A DNA stretch of 33,281 bases from UMGS1590 sp963558655 (GTDB lineage: Bacteria; Bacillota; Peptococcia; Peptococcales; Peptococcaceae), in the NCBI GenBank assembly GCA_963558655.1, contig CAUWHJ010000026.1, positions 1-33,281 of the forward strand, in the 5' to 3' direction. Every line of letters begins with the position of its first letter. Within the stretch, counting starts at the first letter, position 1. Shown piece after piece: positions 5,631-12,997 of this stretch. Under the pieces are notes generated by a model. That model was given only the letters and a program-made list of their open reading frames with translations, did not search any database and had not been told where the DNA came from. The translations under genes and the position numbers were made by a program.

Positions 5631-6440
5631 ATGGAAACCATTCAATTGACAGGTGGCATTGTTATGCCGCTTCTTGGTCTTGGTACCTGGGATTTACGCG
5701 GGGAAGCCTGTGTACGCAGTGTTAGCGAAGCGTTGGCGTTGGGCTACCGTCTTATAGATACAGCACAGATGTATGATAACGAAGTCGAAGTGGGGCGAGG
5801 CATCAAAAAAAGTGGCGTGCCGCGAGAAGAACTCTTTTTGACAACGAAGATTTATCGGCCAAGCAACAGCTATGAGAAAGCCAGAGAAGCCATTGATGTT
5901 TCGTTGATGCGGCTTGACGTTGATTATGTTGATTTGCTGCTGTTGCATGAACCTTATCAGCAAGGAACGGAGATGTATCGTGCTATCGAAGATGCCTTTC
6001 ATGCTGGAAAAGCACGTGCTATTGGCATTTCCAACTATGATTCACGTCATTATGACGCTTTTCTTACACAGTGCAACGTTGTGCCGGCGGTGAATCAGCT
6101 CGAATGTCATGTGTTTTTTCAGAAGAGAGCGTTTCAACAAAGGATGGCGAAATATGGCACTGTTCTGCAAGCTTGGGCACCACTCGCCAGTGGAGAAGGC
6201 GGTGTGCCAATAAATACTGTGCTGGCTGAAATTGGCGCCCATTATGGCAAAACGGCAGCGCAAGTTGCTTTGCGTTTTCTGGTGCAGCGTGGTATTTCTG
6301 TGATTCCAAAATCGAAGCATAGAGAACGGCTGCGGGAAAATGCTGCAATTTTTGATTTTACGCTGAACGATGAAGACATGAAAACCATTTATCAGCTTGA
6401 TCGAAATAAAACCTTCTTCCCTTGGACAGAAGCCTTTTGA
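5631..6440 (+). CDS. Aldo/keto reductase
   Basis: This 269-aa protein starts at ATG 5631 behind AAAGGAA; the frame is open further upstream, but that part overlaps the flavoprotein gene. It is a TIM-barrel NADPH-dependent oxidoreductase. The catalytic tetrad is visible: D43 (LIDTAQMY), Y48, K73 (TTKIYRP) and H106 (LLLLHEP). The NADPH-binding end contains VIPKSKHRERL. The length and start (GGIVMPLLGLGTW) match the 2,5-diketo-gluconate reductase branch, which reduces small aldehydes and ketones. It shares an operon with the upstream flavoprotein and ends at a hairpin (6443-6484), so the two may act together in detoxifying reactive carbonyls or electrophiles; that link is inference. Confidence 0.94.
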   Translation: METIQLTGGIVMPLLGLGTWDLRGEACVRSVSEALALGYRLIDTAQMYDNEVEVGRGIKKSGVPREELFLTTKIYRPSNSYEKAREAIDVSLMRLDVDYVDLLLLHEPYQQGTEMYRAIEDAFHAGKARAIGISNYDSRHYDAFLTQCNVVPAVNQLECHVFFQKRAFQQRMAKYGTVLQAWAPLASGEGGVPINTVLAEIGAHYGKTAAQVALRFLVQRGISVIPKSKHRERLRENAAIFDFTLNDEDMKTIYQLDRNKTFFPWTEAF

Positions 6441-6442
6441 TA

Positions 6443-6484
6443 AAAATGCATGGTCTCAGCAAATGTTGGACCATGCGTTTTTGT
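6443..6484 (+). terminator. Rho-independent terminator
   Basis: AAAATGCATGGTC (6443-6455) pairs with GACCATGCGTTTT (6469-6481) with one wobble, followed by TTG. It closes the reductase operon. Confidence 0.85.
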
Positions 6485-6494
6485 TGCTAGAAAT

Positions 6495-6572
6495 TGCAAA
6501 GAAAACTTGGCGAAACAAGATTGACAAGTAAACTTGTCAATGATATGCTGTAAATGCAAAGAAAACTTGGCG
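6495..6572 (+). repeat. 18-bp direct repeat flanking the XRE-operon promoter
   Basis: TGCAAAGAAAACTTGGCG occurs perfectly at 6495-6512 and 6555-6572, exactly 60 bases apart. The two copies bracket the promoter/operator at 6521-6549. Each contains AAACTTGGC, one base different from the AAACTTGTC half of the central palindrome, so they may be auxiliary repressor sites. Confidence 0.8.
6521..6549 (+). promoter_or_regulatory. Promoter with a perfect palindromic XRE operator
   Basis: TTGACA (6521-6526) and TATGCT (6544-6549) are 17 bases apart. A 20-bp perfect palindrome, TTGACAAGT-AA-ACTTGTCAA (6521-6540), covers the -35 box and spacer. A dimeric repressor bound there would block RNA polymerase. 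The XRE protein encoded second in this operon is the obvious candidate, giving negative autoregulation. Confidence 0.85.
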
Positions 6573-6592
6573 GGTTTTAAGGAGATGGTGTT

Positions 6593-6907
6593 ATGGATAA
6601 AGAACAAATTTTAGCGTTGAGTCGGAAAGAAAACAAAAATATGGACGAACGTGAAAAATTGGTCTACGACAAAGCCACTGTGAGCGGTTTTGCCTGTATG
6701 ACGGTGGTGTTTTTGGTTTTGCTTGTTGTTGAGGTATTGATGCGGGGAAATAGCGGTTATGATTTGCTTGCTCTTTACAGCAGCGCGTTGATGGGCGTGA
6801 ATTTCTATCAGTATAAGCACTTGAAGAAGAGAACCTATCTTTTCGGTAGCTGTTGTTGGACACTTTGCACAGTGATTTGGATCATCTTGACATTCTGGAA
6901 AGGGTGA
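6593..6907 (+). CDS. Small membrane protein paired with an XRE regulator
   Basis: This 104-aa protein starts at ATG 6593 behind AAGGAGA. A charged cytoplasmic N-terminus (about 1-30, SRKENKNMDEREKLVYDKA) leads to three hydrophobic segments: about 33-50 (FACMTVVFLVLLVVEVLM), 59-74, and 82-101 (FGSCCWTLCTVIWIILTFW). Small multi-pass proteins of this plan (DUF6442-like, by memory) are common in Bacillota directly upstream of a 65-70-aa XRE regulator, as here with only four bases between the genes. The partner protein probably senses or modulates something at the membrane, but its function is unknown. Confidence 0.8.
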   Translation: MDKEQILALSRKENKNMDEREKLVYDKATVSGFACMTVVFLVLLVVEVLMRGNSGYDLLALYSSALMGVNFYQYKHLKKRTYLFGSCCWTLCTVIWIILTFWKG

Positions 6908-6911
6908 GCTG

Positions 6912-7118
6912 ATGGACGATGGACTCATACTCAAAAATCGCTTGAAAGAAGCGCGGCAAGAAAAGAAACTTTCACAGGCAGCGTTGGCTGACATGGTTGG
7001 TGTTTCTCGCAACACGATTAGTTCCATCGAAACTGGCCAATTCAATCCAACGGCGAAACTGGCATTGATTCTTTGCATTGCTTTGGATAAAAAATTTGAA
7101 GAATTGTTCTATTTTTAA
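6912..7118 (+). CDS. XRE-family HTH transcriptional regulator
   Basis: This 68-aa protein is a single helix-turn-helix domain (Cro/CI type). The recognition region is LSQAALADMVGVSRNTISSI, and the tail TAKLALILCIALDKKFEELF is typical of the compact stand-alone repressors of Bacillota. GGTGA upstream supports ATG 6912. It is the second gene of a two-gene operon whose promoter carries a perfect palindrome, so it most likely represses its own operon. No metal or ligand domain is present, so any signal must come through the neighbouring membrane protein or another partner. Confidence 0.93.
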   Translation: MDDGLILKNRLKEARQEKKLSQAALADMVGVSRNTISSIETGQFNPTAKLALILCIALDKKFEELFYF

Positions 7119-7144
7119 AAAAGCGTGTCTTATATGGCTTGGGG

Positions 7145-7366
7145 GTTGAAAAAAGTTTTACGATTGAATGTGTGCCTGGTAGTGGCATCGTGCTTATTGG
7201 CTGTGAAAGATCATGAAACCGATGTGTAGTATCTGGTGCTTATAACGGGCGGGCCCTTACGCCGCTTTTGAATGCGGATGGCAAAGCTTATGTAGAAAAG
7301 TCAATCATGTGTGTGGCAGGTGTCGATAAAGGACGCCTGCATTTTTATTATCGAAATCAAATCTAA
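7145..7366 (+). pseudogene. Decayed small gene, DUF6440-like
   Basis: Three frames must be joined to read one protein: VEKSFTIECVPGSGIVLI (from 7145), then a shift to KDHETDV-stop-YLVL, then a shift to YNGRALTPLLNADGKAYVEK, which stays open to a TAA at 7364-7366. The middle and end recall the DUF6440 pattern (VDKETGVNYL..GGLTPLLDKDGKP). With one stop and two frameshifts it is not functional. The last 30 bases are also a terminator hairpin, so the real end of the old gene is uncertain. The family match is from memory. Confidence 0.45.
7316..7347 (+). terminator. Terminator downstream of the XRE operon
   Basis: GCAGGTGTC (7316-7324) pairs with GACGCCTGC (7332-7340) with one wobble and is followed by ATTTTTATT. 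It insulates the two-component operon from the XRE operon. Confidence 0.75.
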
Positions 7367-7402
7367 ACAGAAGCCTGCTATACTATTGAACGAGGTGATG
7401 CT

Positions 7403-8071
7403 ATGAGTGAAAGAATTTTACTTATAGAAGATGAGGTTGCGATTCGTGAGGTGTTGTTGACACTGCTTGTCACAGCAGGTTATGAGGTGATCGAAGCGGC
7501 GGATGGATTGGAAGGTATTGCGGCATTCCGTGCGCAAGAGGTTGACTTGGTGCTTTTAGATATTATGCTGCCGAAAATAGATGGGTATACAGTTTGTGAA
7601 GCATTGCGTTGCGAATCAGATGTTCCCATCATTATGTTAACAGCGTTGGACGCAGAGGATGCTCAGCTTAAAGCCTTTCAGTTAGAAGTGGATGATTATA
7701 TCACAAAGCCGTTTTCGCTTTCACTGGTATTGGCACGTGTAGCTGCGGTTCTGCGTCGACGCGGTGCGCCAAAAACAACGGAGCTGCTTGAGTACGGACC
7801 ACTGTGTTTGGATCTGGCAGCACATGTGCTTTATAAAAATGATGAACCAATAGCGTTGACGCAGCTTGAATATGGTTTATTGGCACTTTTTATGGCGCAT
7901 CCGGGGCAAGTGTTTACGCGTGAAACCTTGCTTGAACAGGTTTGGGGATACGATTTTTGTGGCGATGAAAAAGCTGTGAATATTCATATCATGAATTTAA
8001 GGCGTAAATTGGGGGCCAATGTGGTGGAAACGATTAGAGGAGTGGGGTATCGCTTTGGCAAGGTTCAGTGA
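7403..8071 (+). CDS. OmpR/PhoB-family response regulator
   Basis: This 222-aa protein starts at ATG 7403 behind GAGGTGATG. The receiver domain (1-118) has the acid pair around E9-D10, the phospho-acceptor D53 (LVLLDIMLP), T80 (IIMLTALD) and K102 (YITKPF). The C-terminal winged helix (about 125-222) contains LTQLEYGLLALF, VFTRETLLEQVWGYDF and NIHIMNLRRKLG, and ends in TIRGVGYRFG, the PhoB signature. A TATACT box lies at 7379-7384. The sensor kinase follows with an overlap. An ABC permease and ATPase lie downstream, the common genomic partnership in which the regulator controls an antimicrobial-peptide or drug transporter. Confidence 0.96.
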   Translation: MSERILLIEDEVAIREVLLTLLVTAGYEVIEAADGLEGIAAFRAQEVDLVLLDIMLPKIDGYTVCEALRCESDVPIIMLTALDAEDAQLKAFQLEVDDYITKPFSLSLVLARVAAVLRRRGAPKTTELLEYGPLCLDLAAHVLYKNDEPIALTQLEYGLLALFMAHPGQVFTRETLLEQVWGYDFCGDEKAVNIHIMNLRRKLGANVVETIRGVGYRFGKVQ

Positions 8072-9377
8072 AAGTCTTGGAGCCAAAGTATTTTTGGCGC
8101 TTGTTATACTGCTTGTACTGACGAGTTTGCTGATCGTTGGCATGATGATGATATTGCTGCCAAAGAGCTATACGGTTGTTGAAAGTAGCCGTATATCAGA
8201 TGAAATTGATGCTCTCGTGGCAGAGTTGGCACAGACAAAGGTGGAAGATGCTGGCGTATTGATTAATGACTTTTGTCGTGATAATCATGCGGTAGCCACG
8301 TTAAATGCACAGCGTTATGGTCACTTGGATAGTGGTAAGGAGACTTTAACGGCGGCATTAGAAGTGTCATTTGCAGATCGATCGGAGACAACGTTGTTGA
8401 GTGTTTCGGCGCCAGTGTCGGCAAGCCGGGAATTGGGGCAGGCTTTTCTTGAGCTTTTGCCGATGGTGCTTGTGGTCATTATAGTCGTGTCAGCCGGCGG
8501 CGCTTTTGTTTGTAGTCGCGCGTTGGTGCGGCCGGTGTTGGCACTCAATCGCACAGCCGGATGTATGGCTGCCTTAGATCTTGATGCACGCAGCGATTTG
8601 CATCGTCGTGATGAGCTGGGCGCATTGTCGGAACGGTTGAATACGATGGCGGCACGGTTACAGCAAACAATGCAACGCTTGGAAGATGACAAGGCGCAGC
8701 TTCGTGTTTTATCGGAGCAGCAACGGGCATTTTTTGCTGCGGCTTCTCATGAATTAAAGACACCGTTGACCATTTTACGTGGTCAATTAGAAAGTATGCA
8801 GCTTGGGCTTGGGCGTTACCAAGATCCTCAGGCGGTGCTCCCGGAAACTTTAGCAGAGGTGGCGCGTATGGAGGCTCTTGTGCAAGAGTCTTTGGCAATC
8901 ACGAAACTGGACGTTGAGGGCAGCGGACAATTAGAAGAGGTGTTTTTGGCACCAATTTTGCGCGAGGTGCTGCAATCTTTGCGGCCATTGGCTGAAAGAC
9001 GCGGGATAAAAGAGAGTTGTCGGCTTGATGCAACAGCTTCTGTTATGGGAAACCGTGCCTTGCTTGCAAAGGCATTACATAACATTTTAAATAATGCCAT
9101 TCGACATGCACCATCAGGCGCAAGGGTGGATATTGTGCTTACTCCTGAGCAACTTGTGGTTACAAACAGTGATACCAACATACCGGAAACAGCGCTGCCT
9201 AAGCTCTTTACACCGTTTTATCGTGTTGATGCGTCGCGCAATCAGGCCAGTGGTGGCAGCGGTTTGGGGTTGTATTTAACGGCGATCATTTTAGATTTGC
9301 ATGGATTGACCTATAGCCTTTCAAACAGCGACAATGGTGTGCGCTTTGTTATTGCTTTTTCAGAAAACCAAAATTAA
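8055..9377 (+). CDS. Membrane sensor histidine kinase (HAMP, HisKA, HATPase)
   Basis: A 440-aa sensor kinase if started at TTG 8055, which has AGGAG about 12 bases upstream and overlaps the regulator by 17 bases; an ATG at 8019 is in frame but overlaps by 53. One transmembrane segment near the N-terminus (VFLALVILLVLTSLLIVGMM) and a second around 8450-8520 flank an extracytoplasmic sensor part of about 90 residues. A HAMP linker follows (RRDELGALSERLNTM). The HisKA box is AASHELKTPLTIL with phospho-acceptor His232. The ATPase domain shows NILNNAIRHAP (N box), and GGSGLGLYLT (G box). The stimulus is unknown. Four-gene context suggests cell envelope stress or peptide antibiotics. Confidence 0.95.
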   Translation: MARFSESLGAKVFLALVILLVLTSLLIVGMMMILLPKSYTVVESSRISDEIDALVAELAQTKVEDAGVLINDFCRDNHAVATLNAQRYGHLDSGKETLTAALEVSFADRSETTLLSVSAPVSASRELGQAFLELLPMVLVVIIVVSAGGAFVCSRALVRPVLALNRTAGCMAALDLDARSDLHRRDELGALSERLNTMAARLQQTMQRLEDDKAQLRVLSEQQRAFFAAASHELKTPLTILRGQLESMQLGLGRYQDPQAVLPETLAEVARMEALVQESLAITKLDVEGSGQLEEVFLAPILREVLQSLRPLAERRGIKESCRLDATASVMGNRALLAKALHNILNNAIRHAPSGARVDIVLTPEQLVVTNSDTNIPETALPKLFTPFYRVDASRNQASGGSGLGLYLTAIILDLHGLTYSLSNSDNGVRFVIAFSENQN

Positions 9378-9417
9378 ATCGAATTAAAACGAAAATGAAA
9401 CCATCCTTTTGTATGAT
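9372..9417 (+). promoter_or_regulatory. Candidate response-regulator binding repeats before the ABC operon
   Basis: AATTAAATCG (9372-9381), AATTAAAACG (9382-9391) and a weaker AAAATGAAAC (9392-9401) form a 10-bp periodic array ending 10 bases before TATGAT (9412-9417). OmpR-type regulators bind head-to-tail repeats with one helical turn of spacing over or near the -35 position, and no sigma-A -35 box is present. This suggests a promoter for the ABC genes activated by the regulator encoded at 7403. Confidence 0.45.
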
Positions 9418-9447
9418 GAAACCGATTCGTCAGAAAGGATGGTTTTT
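9399..9447 (+). terminator. Terminator-like hairpin that holds the permease ribosome binding site
   Basis: AACCATCCTTT pairs with AAAGGATGGTT (stem about 9399-9410 with 9434-9445) around a loop of about 23 bases, followed at once by a run of T and then the ATG of the permease at 9450. The right arm contains AAAGGA, the only ribosome binding site of the permease. The element can therefore both stop kinase-operon transcripts and hide the start of the next gene. Confidence 0.75.
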
Positions 9448-9449
9448 TT

Positions 9450-10919
9450 ATGACATTTTTTAGGCGCGCGTGGCACTATGTTACGCATAAATGGATGCGT
9501 ATGCTGTTACTTTTCGGCATCCTCTTTTTCTTAACGACGCTTTGCCTTTCTGGATTGGCAATTCGTAGTGGCTTGGAGACAGCGCAGCTTAATGTGCGGC
9601 AAGCGTTGGGCGGCGTTTTTACGCTGACGCAGAATATGGATGATCCGGATAAATGGGTAGAAGAGGAGATACCTGGTTATGGCACGCAAGCGTATTATGG
9701 TGGTACGCCACTATCTCTTAATCTGGCTGAAAAAATTGCTGGAGCCGTGTCGGGAATTCGCGGGTACAATGCCAGTTATCTCAGTTACACAGTGCCGCTT
9801 GGTATGAATGGAGAACCACTTACACTCATTGAAGGTGATGAAGAGAAAAGCTGGCTTGATAGTATGATCGCAAATACTGGAGATATGGCACAGACCGTTT
9901 CCACTTATGCCAGTACGGATAGTGCTTTCGACAGCAATTTTGCTGGTGGTTATTTAAAGCTTGTAGAGGGGAAACCAATACAGGGCGAGACAGCGCATGA
10001 GGTGCTTATGAGTCAGGCGTTGGCCGAGAAAAATGGCTTAGCAGTTGGCGATACATTGACGTTACGCACGTCTGAACAGTCTGCGGGAATGCGCGGATTA
10101 AACATGGACGATACGAAGGTGTCGGTTAAAATTGTTGGTTTATTTGCGCCGACAGCCAAGAGTACAGCGACGTTGTCAAACTGGTCTATGGACAATGCTA
10201 TTTTTACAACGATGGACGTTCTCAAAATAGCGCGACCAGATATTGGTGATGAACAGTATGAAAAGATTAATTTCTATGTAGATGATCCCGCTGAAGTGGA
10301 AACGATTGTCGATCAGGTGCAACATCTTGATGGTGTTGATTCGTCAGATTTTATTGTAAGTGCTGATACAAGTGCGGTAGATGCTGTAATGAAGCCGTTG
10401 AATAATGTAGACCGGCTGGTGACTGTTTTGATCTTATTGGTGCTCAGTGGTGGCGCTGTGGTACTTTATCTTGTATTGGCAAGTCGCATTAAAGAACGCA
10501 ACCGTGAAAGTGGCATATTACTTTCATTAGGGTTCAGCAAACGTAGTATTGTTTTACAATATTTAACTGAGATCCTTTTGGTGGCGTTGTTGGCGTTTCC
10601 TTGTGCGACGTTAGCTGCTGGTGGTGTAGCACAAGTGGCAGGCGAACAACTTTTGGCTTACGCAACAACAGAAAAGCAGCATACAGATCAGAGCGTGCCA
10701 GGGATTCATGGTGACGGTAATACGATTGTAAATTCGAGCGATTTTGCACCGAAATTTGAAGAAGCATCACACCTAACAAATATTGATCTTACAGTCTCCT
10801 GGTCAAATGTGTGCATTGTTTTTGGTATTGGTGTTGTGATTATTATAGGAGCAGTGCTCTTAGCTGCATTGCCGGTATTTCGCTTACAACCGCGCGAGAT
10901 TACGGCGGCGTTAAGTTGA
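9450..10919 (+). CDS. ABC transporter permease, FtsX/MacB type
   Basis: This 489-aa membrane protein has the MacB-like plan: a first transmembrane segment at about 18-40 (MRMLLLFGILFFLTTLCLSG), a large extracytoplasmic domain (about 45-320, MacB periplasmic-core-like), and three C-terminal segments at about 328-350 (VTVLILLVLSGGAVVLYLVL), 378-402 and 456-480. IKERNRESGILLSLGFSKR is the FtsX-domain coupling helix. Such permeases do not import; they transmit force or extrude peptides and drugs, usually with a LolD/MacB-type ATPase, which is the next gene. Its ribosome binding site is buried in a hairpin. The substrate is unknown; the adjacent two-component system suggests envelope defence. Confidence 0.92.
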   Translation: MTFFRRAWHYVTHKWMRMLLLFGILFFLTTLCLSGLAIRSGLETAQLNVRQALGGVFTLTQNMDDPDKWVEEEIPGYGTQAYYGGTPLSLNLAEKIAGAVSGIRGYNASYLSYTVPLGMNGEPLTLIEGDEEKSWLDSMIANTGDMAQTVSTYASTDSAFDSNFAGGYLKLVEGKPIQGETAHEVLMSQALAEKNGLAVGDTLTLRTSEQSAGMRGLNMDDTKVSVKIVGLFAPTAKSTATLSNWSMDNAIFTTMDVLKIARPDIGDEQYEKINFYVDDPAEVETIVDQVQHLDGVDSSDFIVSADTSAVDAVMKPLNNVDRLVTVLILLVLSGGAVVLYLVLASRIKERNRESGILLSLGFSKRSIVLQYLTEILLVALLAFPCATLAAGGVAQVAGEQLLAYATTEKQHTDQSVPGIHGDGNTIVNSSDFAPKFEEASHLTNIDLTVSWSNVCIVFGIGVVIIIGAVLLAALPVFRLQPREITAALS

Positions 10920-10933
10920 TGGAGGAGAAATGT

Positions 10934-11560
10934 ATGACGCTTTTACAAGTAGAAGACCTATACTACGCTTATGATAAAAAGAAGCCGTTATTAAAAGGGG
11001 TTAATCTTCAGCTGTCAAGTGGTCAGCTTGCTTGTATCCTTGGACCGAGTGGTAGTGGCAAGACCACCCTTTTATCGCTGCTCGGTGGGCTTGACAGTCC
11101 AGACGCTGGGCGCATCTTATTTGAAGGAGAGAACATTGCCGGCGCTTTGGCGGCGCATAGGCGAGATCATGTTTCTTTTATTTTTCAATCTTACAATTTA
11201 ATTGATTATTTGACACCTATTGAAAACGTTGCACTTACCGCACGACAGTCACCATTGGAGATGCTTGAAAGGGTTGGCCTTCATTCAGATGAAATGCATC
11301 GACACATTGGCAAGCTTTCTGGTGGACAACAACAGCGTGTTGCTATTGCTCGTGCCTTGGCCAGTAATGCACCACTTATTCTTGCAGATGAGCCAACAGG
11401 AAATCTTGATGCCGATAATGCACAACGTATCATTGACTTGCTATTGGAAAGCGCTCATGAGATGAAGCGGGCGGTTGTGGTTGTTACCCATGCGCTTGCG
11501 TTTGCTGAGCGGGCTGATTGTACTTGGCGACTTAAGCGAGGCGTTTTGGTTGAAGATTAG
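10934..11560 (+). CDS. ABC transporter ATP-binding protein (LolD/MacB type)
   Basis: This 208-aa ATPase starts at ATG 10934 behind GGAGGAG (10921-10927); the frame is open further upstream inside the permease gene. All motifs are intact: Walker A GPSGSGKTT (G37-T45), Q-loop FQSYN, signature LSGGQQQRVAIARAL, Walker B LILADEPTGNLD, H-loop VVVTHA. The DEPTGNLD and short length place it with the FtsE/LolD/MacB group that works with FtsX-type permeases. It follows the permease after 14 bases and is closed by a strong terminator, so the permease and this protein form the functional transporter. Confidence 0.95.
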   Translation: MTLLQVEDLYYAYDKKKPLLKGVNLQLSSGQLACILGPSGSGKTTLLSLLGGLDSPDAGRILFEGENIAGALAAHRRDHVSFIFQSYNLIDYLTPIENVALTARQSPLEMLERVGLHSDEMHRHIGKLSGGQQQRVAIARALASNAPLILADEPTGNLDADNAQRIIDLLLESAHEMKRAVVVVTHALAFAERADCTWRLKRGVLVED

Positions 11561-11561
11561 C

Positions 11562-11592
11562 AAAAAGACCGATCATTGTGATCGGTCTTTTT
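11562..11592. terminator. Strong bidirectional terminator
   Basis: AAAAAGACCGATCA pairs perfectly with TGATCGGTCTTTTT around a TTG loop. It closes the two-component/ABC region. Confidence 0.93.
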
Positions 11593-11619
11593 GCGTTTGG
11601 ACAATTTGGGATAGTTATC

Positions 11620-11670
11620 TTGACAAATAGTCGGCGATTATCTATATTGTGCTTGTGCAATAAGTACAAT
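11620..11670 (+). promoter_or_regulatory. Promoter and inverted-repeat operator of the GntR/ABC operon
   Basis: TTGACA (11620-11625) and TATATT (11643-11648) are 17 bases apart. ATTGTGC (11646-11652) and GTACAAT (11664-11670) form a 25-bp inverted repeat with one mismatch over the -10 box and start point, a typical place for a GntR/YtrA-type repressor to act. The gene product at 11684 is the likely binder. Confidence 0.75.
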
Positions 11671-11683
11671 AGAAGGTGATGCA

Positions 11684-12070
11684 GTGGAACTTGTCATCAG
11701 CAGTAGTTCACATAGACCGATTTATGAGCAAATTACAGCGCAGATTAAGGCGCTGATTATGGGGGGAAAATTATCTGCGGGCGCTCATTTGCCCTCAATG
11801 CGGGCTTTGGCGCAGGAGCTTCATGTGAGCGTGATTACGGTACAGCACGCTTATGAAGAATTGCAGCGTGAGGGCTTCATTGAAACAAATGTTGGTCGCG
11901 GTAGTTTTGTAGCAGCTTATAACAAAATGCTTTGGCAAGCAGAGCAGGAGCGTTGTGCAGATGCACATTTGCAAGCTGCAGCGGAAATTGGTCGCACAAA
12001 TGGGATGTCGCTTGACGTGCTGCAAAAAAAATTGGGACTTTTTTATAAAGGGGATGGTTGCAATGAGTGA
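11684..12070 (+). CDS. GntR-family regulator, YtrA type
   Basis: This 128-aa protein starts at GTG 11684 behind GAAGGTGATG. Residues 1-75 form the GntR winged helix (PIYEQITAQIKALIMGGKL, LPSMRALAQELHVSVITVQH, REGFIETNVGRGSFV). The short helical tail, with no large effector domain, is that of the YtrA subfamily, whose members repress ABC transporter operons and are often induced by wall-active antibiotics. It overlaps the following ABC ATPase gene by eight bases and has a suitable inverted repeat over its own promoter. Confidence 0.93.
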   Translation: MELVISSSSHRPIYEQITAQIKALIMGGKLSAGAHLPSMRALAQELHVSVITVQHAYEELQREGFIETNVGRGSFVAAYNKMLWQAEQERCADAHLQAAAEIGRTNGMSLDVLQKKLGLFYKGDGCNE

Positions 12071-12944
12071 TGTTTTGACGCTCGAAGGCGTGAGTAAAAC
12101 CTACGCTGGCTCAAATTTTTCTCTAAAAAATGTGTCGTTTTCGTTACCGGCTGGTTGCATTATGGGATTGATTGGTGCCAACGATTCTGGCAAGTCCACA
12201 ACCATTGGCTGCATTCTTGGTGCCTTGCAGCCAGACCGCGGAAGTATCCAGGTGCTTGGTTGTGCTATGGATGATGGAGTCGCCAATCTTCGTGATGCCG
12301 TTGGCACCATTTACGACAGCGATCATTTTCCGGGGCATCTGACCGCGAGACAGATGGCGGTGATTTTGCGGGAGCTTTATAGCCGATGGGATGATGCGCT
12401 TTATGATGCGTTGTTAAAACAGTTTGCGATAGATCCGGAAGAGAAAATCAACACGTATTCTAAAAGCATGACAATGACCTTGGCAATCATCGTTGCTTTG
12501 GCCCATCGCCCAGAGCTGTTGATTTTTGACGAAGTGTTGAGTGAACTTGATACGCTGGCGCGTGAAAAAGCGATAGCCCTTTTTCAGGAGTTTGTCAAAG
12601 ATGGGCGTCATGCCATCTTGCTTTCCTCGCATTTTATCGGCGATGTGGAACATATCGCTGATATATTGATTTTTCTCCATGAAGGACAGGTGCTGCTTTG
12701 CGAAGAAAAGGCTGTGCTGCATGAGCAATATGGCGTTTTGCGTTGTTGCGAGGAGCGATTTTCTGAGCTGGATACAGACGACATCATTGTCTATCGGCGT
12801 GAGGACAGTCAGATTCAAGTACTTGTTTCTGATGTGCAAATGGCGCAGGAACGTTATCCGGAAGCGACAATCGACCATATTGGGCTTGATGATATAATGA
12901 ACCTGCTGATGCAGGGAGAGCGTTATCAAAAAGAGAGTGCCTAA
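12063..12944 (+). CDS. ABC ATP-binding protein with degenerate signature motif and no permease
   Basis: This 293-aa protein starts at ATG 12063 and resembles the YtrB/BcrA ATPases of ABC-2 exporters. Walker A is GANDSGKS (G38-S45), with Asn-Asp in place of the usual Pro-Asn-Gly. Walker B is LLIFDE (D156, E157), but the following DEPTSGLD is replaced by DEVLSELD. The signature region reads YSKSMTMTLAII where relatives have YSKGMKQKL, so both the conserved Gly and the basic pair are lost. LLSSHFIGDVEHI keeps the H-loop. A C-terminal extension (about 215-293) is present. Normally a permease gene follows; here the operon ends. ATP binding is likely, efficient hydrolysis or transport doubtful. Confidence 0.88.
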   Translation: MSDVLTLEGVSKTYAGSNFSLKNVSFSLPAGCIMGLIGANDSGKSTTIGCILGALQPDRGSIQVLGCAMDDGVANLRDAVGTIYDSDHFPGHLTARQMAVILRELYSRWDDALYDALLKQFAIDPEEKINTYSKSMTMTLAIIVALAHRPELLIFDEVLSELDTLAREKAIALFQEFVKDGRHAILLSSHFIGDVEHIADILIFLHEGQVLLCEEKAVLHEQYGVLRCCEERFSELDTDDIIVYRREDSQIQVLVSDVQMAQERYPEATIDHIGLDDIMNLLMQGERYQKESA

Positions 12945-12997
12945 TCTTTTGGCGTTCTTATACTGCGTGGACGTATTGGTATCATGCGATGTTGGCG

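Noticed and set aside
10811..10933. Upstream extension of the ABC ATPase frame
   Set aside because: It lies inside the permease gene; GGAGGAG before ATG 10934 fixes the start.
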